A model generated the notes under the pieces. It searched no databases and was not told the origin of the DNA. It saw only the letters and a list, made by a program, of their open reading frames with translations. Made by a program: the position numbers and the translations under genes. Source: CAMAVH01 sp036500145 (lineage in GTDB: Bacteria; Pseudomonadota; Alphaproteobacteria; SMXQ01). Taken from it: 64,000 nt of DNA. Positions 44,486 through 53,377 of the stretch are shown piece by piece; positions within the stretch are counted from its first letter, which is position 1; the number at the start of each line of letters is the position of its first letter. The stretch lies in contig DASYCO010000047.1 of assembly GCA_036500145.1 (NCBI GenBank), positions 49,643-113,642 on the forward strand, written 5' to 3'.

Positions 44486-45816
44486 TGAGCCTCTCCCGAA
44501 TGCGCCATGTCGGCGCGACGAAACAACTGACGCCACAGGTTGGCCAATGCCGCCGCCCCTTCAGCCGCGGCGGCGGCCCATATCACGCCTTCCAGCCCGA
44601 ACTGCGCCAGCATCGGAATCTTCAGGAGATTGCTGACCCCGTAATTGGTCAACATCGTGAAAGTATAGAATTTCCCGTTGCCACTAACGAAGGCAACGGC
44701 GGCGCACAGTTGATTGGACGCGATAAACATCGCATAGACGCAATAAGGGATGAGCAAGGCCACTACCCGTGCTGTGTCTTCCGCATTGAACGCACCGTGC
44801 TGGAAGAATAGGCGGATGACTTCGTCGCCGAAATAGACGATGACGATCATCGAAGAGAAGATCAAAAGCAGAATTGAGATATAGGCCAGCGCGAAAATCC
44901 ACCGGCGTCGCATTTCATCCGACCGCCGGTAGAGATTTTGTAGAATTGGCGACAGCGGCGTTACCATCAGCGTTAAGGGCGTCAACATTACACGAACCGC
45001 CAAACCGTTTGCGGCGATCCCGCCGACACCCGACAGGCCTGCAAAGAACATGGTCAGCAACTGATTGGCGAAGAATCCCGTCGTCTCGACCGTCGCCAAT
45101 CCGAGATAGCCGCGAAAGGATTTGATGGCGGCAGTTTGATTTTCGGGCGTGCTTTCCATCTGCGAATCGCTGCGGTCGACACACCAATAGGCAACGGCTA
45201 AGGCCAGCAAAAAACTCAAAGTGTAGGACAGACCGATGGGACCGAAGATGCCGCCTTCGAACAGCGCATCCAAACTCAATAGTAGCAGGACGAACCCCCA
45301 GGGCTGTACGACGGTCAGCAAGACTGCCGTCGTATGCCCCTTGTTGGCATGCAGCAGGCAAACTGCGGCACCGATCAGAACGGCAAGCGGAATGGTCGCC
45401 GCACAGGTGGCCGCAATCGCCGCATAGGCGCCGACCGAGAGACCGATCATGTCCATGCGTGGTTCGATGATCAGCGCCGCCACGAAGGCCAACAGACCAC
45501 CAATCAGCCCACCGTAAAACAGCCAGGGAAACAGTCGGCGCAATAAGGCCCATGCCGCATTTCCCGGCATTGCCAAGCTGGCGTAAAAAGCCACGCTGAA
45601 CGGCCCCAGCACGTAACCCATCGCGTAATTTGGCAGGGTCGTGAACAAGATAAAAAGATCGAGGCCCGGCCCAAGGCCGAAAAACTTCGTGAGAAGGCCT
45701 TCTCGCACGAGGCCGAGCAGCTTCGAGAGCGCGATGATGACGGGCACCACGATGAAGGAGAAACGCACGGTCGATGTCGGCAGACGGCCCAGGAACGACT
45801 TTACCAAGGCCGTCAC
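44482..45816 (-). CDS. MurJ/Wzx-like polysaccharide flippase
   Basis: The 444-residue protein has about 12-14 membrane helices and the MOP-superfamily start SKLLGLVREGLLTKFFGLGPGLDLF-type block (residues about 31-55), as in MviN/MurJ relatives. Later, VMLTPLTLMVTPLSPILQNLYRRSDEMRRRW is typical of MurJ-family cytoplasmic loops. Given the cluster it probably flips the lipid-linked repeat, not lipid II. The start is a GTG overlapping the epimerase stop by four bases. The coding sequence is visibly less GC-rich than genes upstream of 42 kb, suggesting transfer of the cluster. Confidence 0.8.
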   Translation of the reverse strand: MTALVKSFLGRLPTSTVRFSFIVVPVIIALSKLLGLVREGLLTKFFGLGPGLDLFILFTTLPNYAMGYVLGPFSVAFYASLAMPGNAAWALLRRLFPWLFYGGLIGGLLAFVAALIIEPRMDMIGLSVGAYAAIAATCAATIPLAVLIGAAVCLLHANKGHTTAVLLTVVQPWGFVLLLLSLDALFEGGIFGPIGLSYTLSFLLALAVAYWCVDRSDSQMESTPENQTAAIKSFRGYLGLATVETTGFFANQLLTMFFAGLSGVGGIAANGLAVRVMLTPLTLMVTPLSPILQNLYRRSDEMRRRWIFALAYISILLLIFSSMIVIVYFGDEVIRLFFQHGAFNAEDTARVVALLIPYCVYAMFIASNQLCAAVAFVSGNGKFYTFTMLTNYGVSNLLKIPMLAQFGLEGVIWAAAAAEGAAALANLWRQLFRRADMAHSGEAQ

Positions 45817-46841
45817 GATGACGGCCCCGAAGCGAGCGGACCGTCGACCTTCGTTGGCATAACTTCACTGATGCCACGTGACCGCAATTTCTGGAAAATT
45901 TTAACGGCGATGGCGCGCATGCGGCAAGTGCCCGATGCCTGCTGACGTTCGAAGACGGCGATGCCGTCGGCAATCTCCTTGGCATGTCCCGGAAATGTCA
46001 ACGCCAATGCCCGCAACTGGACAATATGCAGTTGATGATAAAATGGCCCAGCCAAATTGCCGCCGAGGTCGTACAGCGACCAATAGCCGATGTCAAAGCG
46101 TGGCAAGAAAGCGACAAGGCCATCCAGGCTTTCCGACAGAGCTCCCTTAGCTGCACCTCCGAAGGCCAAGCCGTAATCCTGCAGGCCGAAGAGCGCAAAT
46201 ATCCACCCGTTTAAGACAGCCGGAAACATCGCCCCCGGATATTCTTCAAAAATAAGATGGCCCTCACAGCGCCGATTGATCTTCAGCGGCGACGGCTCCC
46301 GCACCAAAGGCGCCAAGGCCCGCGCCGCCGCCGCCGCGTAGCGCGCATCCCCGCCTTCAGCATAGGCGCGTGCCAGCACCGATAGTCCCTGCCCTTGAGC
46401 CATGGCTGAATAGGGCGAGTCAATCGCGCCACGATCGATCATATCCCAACAGGACCAGCCGTCCTGCGCATCGAGATTCGCGGCCGCCCAATCGGCGATC
46501 TGCAGGAAGCGATCAAGCTGCAGCTTGTCCCGCCGACTGCTCAACAGCCAAAGATCCCAATGCCCCAAGGCGAGTTGGAACAGCATGATAGGGAACAGGA
46601 AAACGCGACCGGTATCCGTCACCATCAAAGGTAGGCCCTCAGCGTTCACCGCGCCGGCCCAAGTTGTCTTGGCAGTGAGATCGTTGAAATAGCCATCCAA
46701 CCGGCCGGGCACATAGGCGCGCCCGATGCCTTGGCGCACGTTGTGATAGGAGATTCCACGCAGATACAAGACGAATTTCTTCGCCCGCCAGACATTGCGC
46801 TTCATCTCAAGCCACAAGGCATTGAAACGACAATGACTCAT
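45813..46841 (-). CDS. D-glucuronyl C5-epimerase C-terminal-domain protein
   Basis: The 342-residue soluble protein resembles the GLCE C-terminal domain. An N-terminal part (residues 1-90) is followed by an alpha/alpha toroid with DSPYSAMAQGQGLSVLARAYAEGG (about 140-163), HLIFEEYPGAMFPAVLNGWIFALFGLQDYG (about 195-225) and GYWSLYDLGGN followed by YHQLHIVQL. Eukaryotic relatives convert D-glucuronate to L-iduronate in heparan sulfate; Tyr, Glu and His residues in these blocks are in place. No signal peptide is seen, so it may act on a nucleotide- or lipid-linked uronic acid in the cytoplasm. ATGA overlaps join it to GT4 and flippase. Confidence 0.78.
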   Translation of the reverse strand: MSHCRFNALWLEMKRNVWRAKKFVLYLRGISYHNVRQGIGRAYVPGRLDGYFNDLTAKTTWAGAVNAEGLPLMVTDTGRVFLFPIMLFQLALGHWDLWLLSSRRDKLQLDRFLQIADWAAANLDAQDGWSCWDMIDRGAIDSPYSAMAQGQGLSVLARAYAEGGDARYAAAAARALAPLVREPSPLKINRRCEGHLIFEEYPGAMFPAVLNGWIFALFGLQDYGLAFGGAAKGALSESLDGLVAFLPRFDIGYWSLYDLGGNLAGPFYHQLHIVQLRALALTFPGHAKEIADGIAVFERQQASGTCRMRAIAVKIFQKLRSRGISEVMPTKVDGPLASGPSS

Positions 46842-48001
46842 GGCATAGCGGTGAGACAACGCCGAAATTCAGCAGCGACCACCGGCCAGGACAGTTTCTT
46901 TTTCAGGCGATCGCCGACGGCGATCACGTCCACATAGCGCGGCTCGATGGGGCTAGACATGAAACTTCGCAGGGCCGCCGAAATCGATTCCGTGTTGACC
47001 GGCTCGTCGATCATGACGCCAACGGATCCGGCTTCGAACAATTCGTTTATGCCGCCGGTCGGCACGGCGACGATCGACCGTCCCGATATGACGCTCATTA
47101 CGGCGACGCCGCTCTGCGAAGTGAAGTCGCGATAAGGCAACAGCAATGCGCTGCAACCGGCAAATAGAGCTGGCAGATCAGACGACGCGAGATATCCCTC
47201 GTGCACGTCAATGCCGTCCGGTGCCGTCGCGATCAGTCTCTTGCAGTTTTCCCGGTAGTCTTTTTCCTGCGGCTGCCCTGCAATGATTAGACTCGCTAGT
47301 TCCCCGTTGCGGCGTAGGGCCTGAACCGCAGAAATGCTCTCAAAAATAGATTTGTTTTCCCGCAGCGCGCCAAACACGAGAAACCGGCCAGGATGTTCTG
47401 GCAAGGGCAGGGCTTTGTCGGTCAAGGAGAACGCGCCATGCGCCACGATGGACACACGATCATGAGCGACGCCGTGACTGGTGCCCATCTCATCCGCCGA
47501 CGCACGCGTCAACACGACGATATGATGCGCCATACGATAGCAGAGACAAAACAGCCAATGCTCAACGGAGGCCGGCAAGAAGCCGGCTTGGCGGACATGC
47601 GGCCGCACGTCATGAACATTCAAGACGATGCGCGCGCCCACTAATCTCAACAGCGCCAACAATTGCAGCGCGAAGAAGATATTGCCAGGAAACAGGACCA
47701 GATAAGTCGATGTGTGTGGGCGCAGCCGCAAGGCCTGCCATATCCGGCAGAACGTCTGATATTGCATGCCTAACGCCTTCAAGAACTTGGGACGCAACTC
47801 GTCGATGCGCGGCAATAAGAAACGACCGACCGTCGATAAAAACCGTGATTCGGTTTCGTGCCTAGGCGACAGAAGAACGACCGGTTCTAGCAGGGAGAGT
47901 TCATTTACAAGACCCTGCAAATAACTACCTGATCCAGAATGGAAGGCTTCAGAGATCACGACAATCTGCCTTCCGGCGTCCATTGATATCAGCCGTCCCA
48001 T
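46838..48001 (-). CDS. Glycosyltransferase family 4 (first gene of the cluster)
   Basis: The 387-residue GT-B protein has an N-terminal IVVISEAFHSGSGSYLQGLVNEL block (glycine-rich acceptor site) and ARIVLNVHDVRPH. In its C-terminal half are RFLVFGALRENKSI, the DLPALFAGCSALLLPYRDFTSQSGV stretch, and SGRSIVAVPTGGINELF. The canonical second glutamate is present in NELFEAG. It heads the minus-strand operon. ATGs at 48001 and 47983 both fit; the family's first strand starts just after 47983, so the true start is uncertain by six codons. Base composition is more AT-rich than the genome around it. Confidence 0.82.
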   Translation of the reverse strand: MGRLISMDAGRQIVVISEAFHSGSGSYLQGLVNELSLLEPVVLLSPRHETESRFLSTVGRFLLPRIDELRPKFLKALGMQYQTFCRIWQALRLRPHTSTYLVLFPGNIFFALQLLALLRLVGARIVLNVHDVRPHVRQAGFLPASVEHWLFCLCYRMAHHIVVLTRASADEMGTSHGVAHDRVSIVAHGAFSLTDKALPLPEHPGRFLVFGALRENKSIFESISAVQALRRNGELASLIIAGQPQEKDYRENCKRLIATAPDGIDVHEGYLASSDLPALFAGCSALLLPYRDFTSQSGVAVMSVISGRSIVAVPTGGINELFEAGSVGVMIDEPVNTESISAALRSFMSSPIEPRYVDVIAVGDRLKKKLSWPVVAAEFRRCLTAMP

Positions 48002-48114
48002 ATTTGCCCGCGGGTCTGACACGCGAAGAAGATCAATTACTATGTCTTTGAAATATATTACAATCATGAAATCCATCGAAGACCCTCATCTCTACGGCTG
48101 GAACGGCAAAAAGC

Positions 48115-49569
48115 ATGAAATTCGCCTTGGTTTCATCCCCGACCCCTATGCCGGCCAGCCCTGCTTTGGCACGCCGAACGCTTCTGTTCGGCCTCACCTC
48201 TTTAGGCACCCTGGCCCTCTCCCGGCCACTCCGTGCGCAGTCCGGGCCGCCGCCCGCCGGCGGCATCTCCAAACTTGCGGATTTGCGTCGCCTCGGGCCG
48301 GAAAGCGCCTCGCCGTCCCCACTCTTCGTGGTTAATGCCTTCACGCCGGACGACGAGGGCGGCGGCTGGTTCGTATGGCGCGCCAATTCCAAAATCGACG
48401 ACGACGACGGTTGTGTCGTCGCTCCTGACGCAACCAAACCCGGACGCTGGCATCGCGTCTTTTCCGGCCCAGTCGATGCCCGCTGGTTCGGCGCCCACGG
48501 CGACGGCAAACAGGACGACGGCTCGGCGATTCAACGCGCCGTCGATCATCATGCCGACATTTATCTGCCTGCCGGCGTTTATCGCCTCACGGCTCCGATT
48601 GATCTGACGAAACAATGGGGGCGCCGATTGAGCGGCGCCGGACAAGCCGCTGATCCGGGTAACGCGAATGGTTTCGATAAGGGCCGCCTTAGCCTGGCGA
48701 CAACTCTTCTGCTTGACGCCGGCGACGCGCCAGTTTTGCGTCTCGCCGGAAGCGGCAATGTGGTCGAACGGCTTTGTTTGATGGCCAAAATACGTCAGTC
48801 GCGTGACAACAAGGCCTCTTACGGCATCGAACTACAAGGCGTTTCGCGCTCCCGCCTGTCTGACCTGCGCATCTTCAATTGCGCCACGGGCATCGGCCTG
48901 CCGCAAAAAGCCCTGGCGCGAGATGGCCGCTCTAATTGGATGTTCGACAGCACGCTGAGCAATATCGACATCAATGGCTTTTCGCGCTGCGGCCTCGATT
49001 TGCGAAATTATCAAGGGGGCGGCACAGGCGTCGTGCTGAGCCAAATCTACATGGCTAATATGGCCGAAGGCGGCACTCAGGCGAACGGCACGCTTTATGA
49101 GGCTGACCATTTCATTCTCGGACAGAATTGGGCCGAATATGTCTTACAGGCCGTCCATTGCGAATGGACCCGCTGCCGCGACATTCCCATTCAACTCGCA
49201 AATTGCAACGCGACCATCGCCGGCCTGCATTTGGAAGGCCTGCGCTTTGCACAGGACGTGGCGGCCATCATTCGCACCGAAGGCGGCAATGCCGGCCTGA
49301 GCGTCGACGCTGTGCAACTCTACAATTGCCTGATCGAAGGCGGCCCTTCGACACCGCCCCTGCCACTCGCCGCCAGCGCGGCCAAAACGGCTCGCCTCCG
49401 TCTCTCCTCGATCATGTTGTCGCGGACGAACGCATCCGAAGGGGGCCGTAAGCTGACGGCGGCCCGTATCCTCGGCGGCGACGCCAACATCGTCCTGAAC
49501 GGCCTGATTCAAGAATCGAACGTCTACCTTCCGCCAGCCCCGACGCAGAATTTGACGGTAAGCCCGTGA
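48115..49569 (+). CDS. Tat-exported beta-helix protein, pectate-lyase-like
   Basis: The 484-residue protein has a Tat-like leader (ALARRTLLFGLTSLGTLALS). Near residue 122 DARWFGAHGDGKQDDGSAIQRAVD and IYLPAGVYRLTAPI form the pectate_lyase_3 start seen in many glycoside hydrolases, lyases and epimerases with a right-handed parallel beta-helix. About ten helix turns follow (NVVERLCLM, SRLSDLRIFNC, TIAGLHLEGL). No catalytic set can be assigned. It is divergent from the polysaccharide operon and probably trims, epimerises or lyses the exported uronic-acid polymer (inference). An alternative ATG lies at 48148. Confidence 0.75.
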   Translation: MKFALVSSPTPMPASPALARRTLLFGLTSLGTLALSRPLRAQSGPPPAGGISKLADLRRLGPESASPSPLFVVNAFTPDDEGGGWFVWRANSKIDDDDGCVVAPDATKPGRWHRVFSGPVDARWFGAHGDGKQDDGSAIQRAVDHHADIYLPAGVYRLTAPIDLTKQWGRRLSGAGQAADPGNANGFDKGRLSLATTLLLDAGDAPVLRLAGSGNVVERLCLMAKIRQSRDNKASYGIELQGVSRSRLSDLRIFNCATGIGLPQKALARDGRSNWMFDSTLSNIDINGFSRCGLDLRNYQGGGTGVVLSQIYMANMAEGGTQANGTLYEADHFILGQNWAEYVLQAVHCEWTRCRDIPIQLANCNATIAGLHLEGLRFAQDVAAIIRTEGGNAGLSVDAVQLYNCLIEGGPSTPPLPLAASAAKTARLRLSSIMLSRTNASEGGRKLTAARILGGDANIVLNGLIQESNVYLPPAPTQNLTVSP

Positions 49570-50219
49570 TGTCGCCACCGGCGGGCATCGATCCCCGGCC
49601 ACTTTGGCTCCTCGTCGCCGTGCTGGCGCCCCTGGCCAGGTCCGCCGCGCGGCCCTATGAATATGGCACCTGGTTCCTCGAGGTCTTCCCGATCCTGATC
49701 GGCTTGCCCCTAATCCTGGCGACCGCCAGGCGCTTTCCGCTGTCGACGCTTCTCCTGGTCCTGGTCGCGCTGCACGCCCTGGTGCTGATGGTCGGCGGGC
49801 ACTACACCTACGCGCGCGTCCCGCTCGGCGAATGGGCGCGCGACTGGTTCGGCTGGCAGCGCAACAACTACGACAAGCTGGGCCATTTCGCCCAAGGCTT
49901 CATGCCGGCGATCCTGGCCCGCGAGATTCTCCTGCGCCGCTCTCCGCTGCGGCGCGGCGGCTGGCTCAACTTCCTCGTCGTCGCCGTCTGCCTCGCCTTC
50001 AGCGCCTGCTTCGAGATCATCGAATGGCTGGTGTCCGTCGCCCTCGGCGGCGCCGACAACTTCCTCGGCACCCAGGGCTACGTCTGGGACACGCAGACCG
50101 ACATGGCCTGGGCCATCGTCGGCGCCGTCAGCGCGCTCGCCCTGCTCTCCCGCCTGCATGACCGTTCCATGGCGAGGCTCCCATCGGGGAACGGGACATC
50201 GAGCGGCACGTTTTCCTAG
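49569..50219 (+). CDS. DUF2238 (YjdF-like) inner-membrane protein
   Basis: The 216-residue protein has five or six hydrophobic helices. It contains the family block GGHYTYARVPLGEWARDWFGWQRNNYDKLGH (residues about 76-106, ends only given here) and CFEIIEWLVSVALG followed by GTQGYVWDTQTDM. Those acidic and His residues in the membrane are typical of DUF2238 proteins, whose function is unknown. The ATG overlaps the upstream stop by one base (TGATG), so it is co-translated with the beta-helix gene. Confidence 0.82.
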   Translation: MSPPAGIDPRPLWLLVAVLAPLARSAARPYEYGTWFLEVFPILIGLPLILATARRFPLSTLLLVLVALHALVLMVGGHYTYARVPLGEWARDWFGWQRNNYDKLGHFAQGFMPAILAREILLRRSPLRRGGWLNFLVVAVCLAFSACFEIIEWLVSVALGGADNFLGTQGYVWDTQTDMAWAIVGAVSALALLSRLHDRSMARLPSGNGTSSGTFS

Positions 50220-50265
50220 GCCGCCCATACCCGATGCGTCGGACGGCCTCACGAAGGACCAAGCC

Positions 50266-50670
50266 ATGATGAATCGTCTGTTCGGCCGCCTCGCCCATGC
50301 CACCGTCATCCAGACCGGACGGCCCCACACCTTCGCCCTCGCGGTCGCCGTCATCGTCGTCTGGTGCGTCAGCGGGCCCATATTCGGCTGGTCCGACACC
50401 TGGCAGCTCGTCATCAACACCGGCACCACCATCGTCACCTTCCTGATGGTGTTCCTCATCCAGTACTCGCAGAACCGCGACACCCAGTCGATCCACATCA
50501 AGCTCGACGAGCTGATCCGCGCCACGAAGGACGCCGACGACAACCTCATCGACCTGGAGGAACTGACGGCGGAGGATCTCGAGGCCCTGAAGCTGAAGTT
50601 CGAGAAGGCGGCCAAGGCGCGCTGCATGTCGGTGGAGCAGCTGCTGTCGCAAAAGAGCGACAAGGCCTGA
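50266..50670 (+). CDS. Low-affinity iron permease-family membrane protein
   Basis: The 134-residue protein has two membrane helices (about residues 22-41 and 49-70). WQLVINTGTTIVTFLMVFLIQYSQNRDTQSIHIKLDELI is the defining block of this family (named from yeast Fet4; shown here as one region, residues 43-81, with the key N-T-G-T-T and Q-N-R-D parts). A charged coiled-coil tail follows. Bacterial members are short and iron transport is not proven for them. ATGs at 50266 and 50269 both suit; AAGGA lies about ten bases ahead. It is a separate gene after DUF2238. Confidence 0.78.
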   Translation: MMNRLFGRLAHATVIQTGRPHTFALAVAVIVVWCVSGPIFGWSDTWQLVINTGTTIVTFLMVFLIQYSQNRDTQSIHIKLDELIRATKDADDNLIDLEELTAEDLEALKLKFEKAAKARCMSVEQLLSQKSDKA

Positions 50671-50747
50671 AGGCGGAACAAAATCCGATGCGCCGCCGTT
50701 GACGCAGCAGGGCCCGCGAGGGCGCATGCAGGCAACGGGAGAGCCGA

Positions 50748-51209
50748 ATGAACATTCTCAAGGCATTGAAGAGCGACCATGTGGCGGTCAAGGCGATCCT
50801 CGCCGACATCCTGAAGACGACCGAACGGGCGGAGAAGAAGCGCAAGACCCTGTTCGACAAGTTCAAGGCCGAGATCGTCGCCCACTCGCGTGCCGAGGAG
50901 ATCGTCGTCTACGAGCGGCTCAAGAGCATCAAGGAAGACCGCGACACGATTCTCGAAGGCTACGAGGAGCATTACCTGGTCGACAAGCTGATCGCCGAGA
51001 TCGAGCGTCTCTCGCCTTCCGACGAGGTCTGGACCGCGAAGGTCACGATCGTGAAGGAAATGCTCGAGCATCACATCGAAGAGGAGGAGAAGGAAATCTT
51101 CTCCATGCTCCGCAAGGAATTCGATCCTGACTCGCTGAACACCTTCGGCGAGCAGTTCGAGGGCCTGAAGGCCCAGCGCAAGGGCAAGGCCGCCAAGGCG
51201 GCCGCCTGA
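50748..51209 (+). CDS. Hemerythrin-domain (HHE) protein
   Basis: The 153-residue four-helix protein has the likely di-iron ligands H11, H46, E50, H75, H108/H109 and E113, arranged in SDHVAV, HSRAEE, YEEHYLV and LEHHIEEE. The C-terminus is Lys/Ala-rich. Such proteins bind oxygen or serve in iron, redox or nitric oxide response; the exact role here is unknown. Upstream, GAGAG sits before the ATG. It is followed by a strong hairpin and converges with a response-regulator gene. Confidence 0.85.
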   Translation: MNILKALKSDHVAVKAILADILKTTERAEKKRKTLFDKFKAEIVAHSRAEEIVVYERLKSIKEDRDTILEGYEEHYLVDKLIAEIERLSPSDEVWTAKVTIVKEMLEHHIEEEEKEIFSMLRKEFDPDSLNTFGEQFEGLKAQRKGKAAKAAA

Positions 51210-51230
51210 CGCAGCCTTCCCATGCAGACC

Positions 51231-51259
51231 AAGGGCGGCCGGATCACCCGGCCGCCCTT
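51231..51259. terminator. Terminator-like stem-loop
   Basis: AAGGGCGGCCGG (51231-51242) pairs perfectly with CCGGCCGCCCTT (51248-51259) around five bases, between convergent genes. Only a short T stretch follows. Confidence 0.7.
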
Positions 51260-51315
51260 AACATGCATGTTTGCAACATGCGCATTTGCCGCAACAGCCC
51301 TGGGGGGATGGGCGG

Positions 51316-51726
51316 TCAGTCGCCGTTGCGGACCCTGTCCGAGCGCGCCAACACGATGTTCAGCGCCTTGCATAGGGTGTCCGCGTCGAACGGCTTCTGC
51401 ACCACCGGCTTGATGAGCCAGTTGGCGGGCATGCCCTTGCGGCCATAGCCGGTCGCGAAGATGAAGGGCACCTCCAGCGCGTCGAGCTGCTCGGCGACCG
51501 GATAGGCCAGCTCGTCGCGCAGGTTGACGTCGAGCACCGCCGCGTCAGGCTTATGCTTCGCCAGGATGTCGAGCGCCTCGCGCACGTTGCTGGCGTGCCA
51601 GACCGCGGTGCAGCCGAGATCCTGCAGCATGTCCTCGACGAGGAAGGACACCGCCGCCTCGTCTTCGACGATCAAAATGTTCAAGCCTTCCAGCGAGACG
51701 AAGGGAATGTTGCGGCGCGTGGTCAT
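51316..51726 (-). CDS. Single-domain response regulator
   Basis: The 136-residue CheY-like receiver has the acidic pair in ILIVEDEAAVSF (residues 17-28), phospho-acceptor D66 in AVLDVNL, a Thr/Ala switch region at ATGYG and Lys near residue 116 in VQKPF. It has no output domain. It is translationally coupled to an HWE-type kinase upstream (ATGA overlap), its probable partner. Such pairs in alphaproteobacteria often feed into general stress or light responses (established for related proteins, not shown here). Confidence 0.92.
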   Translation of the reverse strand: MTTRRNIPFVSLEGLNILIVEDEAAVSFLVEDMLQDLGCTAVWHASNVREALDILAKHKPDAAVLDVNLRDELAYPVAEQLDALEVPFIFATGYGRKGMPANWLIKPVVQKPFDADTLCKALNIVLARSDRVRNGD

Positions 51727-53186
51727 GTCGCACCGTTCCCGGCCAGCGGAATGGTCACGCGGCAGCGCAGGCCGGCGGGATTGAAGTCGAGCTCGACGCT
51801 GCCCTTGAGCTGCTGCGCCATGCCGCGCTCGACGAAGCGCGTGCCGAAGCCGCTGGCCTGCGGGCGGACGACGGGCGGCCCCCCCGCCTCGCGCCAGTCC
51901 ATGACCAACCGGGGATCGCCCCCCTGTTCAATCTTCCATTCCAGCGTCACCTGCCCCGAGGGGACCGAAAGCGCGCCGTACTTGGCCGCATTGGTCGCCA
52001 GCTCGTTGAGCGCCATGGCGATGGTCAGGGCGGCATGGGGCGCCAGGTCGACGGAGGGACCGTCGATGGCGATGCGCAGCGTCGGCGAATCCCCGTCGCC
52101 GTCCTGGTAAGGCTCCAGGATCTCCGCGGCCAGGGAACGAAGGTCCGCCGAGGTCCAGCGCGTCGAGGAGAGCTGGTTATGCGCCTTGCTCAGCGCAAAG
52201 ATGCGCCGTTCGAACAGGTCGCGGATCTCGAACGGCACCTGCGCCTTGCGGAAGGTCTGGGAAGCGACCGACTGCACCGTCGCCAGGGTGTTCTTCACGC
52301 GGTGGTTGAGCTCGTCCATCAGCGTCTTCTGCTCGACCTCGGCCTGCTTGCGCTCGCTGATGTCGACCATCATGTTGACGGCGCCGATCGGCGTGCCGGC
52401 CTTGTCGCGCAGCAGCGTCGGATAGGCGATGAACGGCACCCGCGTGCCATCCGGCCGCTCGAGCTGCGCCTCGATCTCAGGCGCGGGTTCGTCGCCGAAG
52501 CCGGTGCCCATCAGGCAGTTGGCCTGCCGCATCGGCGCGCCGTCCGGCAGGAACAGTGCCCAGGATTCGCACCAGCCCTTGTCGTTGAGGTCGGGCCCCT
52601 GCCCCCACATCGTCGCCGCGGCCTTGTTGTAGAAGGTCAGCCGGCCTTCCGGATCCGTGGTGTAGACGGAGACCGGCAGGGCCTCGAGCAGGTCGCGGAA
52701 CTGCCGCTCGCGCTCGCGCCGGATGGTTTCGACGCGCTTGCGCCTGGTGATGTCCTGGAAGCAGTTGACGCCGCCGATGACCCTGCCCTTGTCGTCGAAC
52801 AGCGGGTCGAGGTTGGCGAGGAAGGTGGCCCGCGTGCCGTTCGGGCGCTGGATGACGTATTCGCGGTCGCGGACGGGCCGTCCGTCCGTCAGCAGGTCGC
52901 TGACCGGGCCGTTGGTGACGGGAAGCGTCTGGCCGCCCATGGGGCCGCTGATGACGGCGCTGTGCGAGGACAGCCAGAAGGCGGTTTCCGATTCGCCGGG
53001 CAGCGGAGCCCGGCCCCACAATTCCACGGCCCGCTTGTTGTGCAGAACGATGGCGCCGGCCAAGTCGCAGACATAGACGCCGATCGGCAGCCATTCTAGA
53101 AAGTCCCACGACCTCAAGGCCTGCTGAAGGGCGCCGGAAATGGCGCTGAAGGGGGGCGTCTGGTCGCTTTGTTCGATACTCGTCAC
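51723..53186 (-). CDS. PAS-PAS HWE-family histidine kinase
   Basis: The 487-residue soluble kinase has two PAS domains (about 25-150 and 160-282), each ending in a GGVNCFQDITRRK or GAVNMMVDISERK motif. It has no LOV cysteine motif. The HWE dimerisation domain includes H295 in DELNHRVKNTLATVQS, and the ATPase domain has LNELATNAAKYGAL and GFGTRFVERG. HWE kinases lack the usual F box and pair with small receivers. The start is a GTG at 53186. The receiver gene follows with a four-base overlap. The signal is unknown. Confidence 0.9.
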   Translation of the reverse strand: MTSIEQSDQTPPFSAISGALQQALRSWDFLEWLPIGVYVCDLAGAIVLHNKRAVELWGRAPLPGESETAFWLSSHSAVISGPMGGQTLPVTNGPVSDLLTDGRPVRDREYVIQRPNGTRATFLANLDPLFDDKGRVIGGVNCFQDITRRKRVETIRRERERQFRDLLEALPVSVYTTDPEGRLTFYNKAAATMWGQGPDLNDKGWCESWALFLPDGAPMRQANCLMGTGFGDEPAPEIEAQLERPDGTRVPFIAYPTLLRDKAGTPIGAVNMMVDISERKQAEVEQKTLMDELNHRVKNTLATVQSVASQTFRKAQVPFEIRDLFERRIFALSKAHNQLSSTRWTSADLRSLAAEILEPYQDGDGDSPTLRIAIDGPSVDLAPHAALTIAMALNELATNAAKYGALSVPSGQVTLEWKIEQGGDPRLVMDWREAGGPPVVRPQASGFGTRFVERGMAQQLKGSVELDFNPAGLRCRVTIPLAGNGAT

Positions 53187-53377
53187 GGTCTTGCGCTCAC
53201 TCTATGGGGTCATCCATCCGCCCCATGTAAAAAGAACGCATGGGGAATGCTTCGAGTTCCATTCCCCATTCCTACCTTTTTGCTTAAGAAAAGTATTCTA
53301 ATAGGCTGAATATACAGGACTAACTTCCTGCCAACCTCATGCCGCAACACGGCGGCTCCGGAAGCCGAAGGCCCCGC

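Noticed and set aside
51261..51290. ACATGCATGT palindrome and nearby TGCAACATGCGCATTTGC, considered as an operator
   Set aside because: It lies between convergent genes just after a terminator hairpin, where no promoter is expected.
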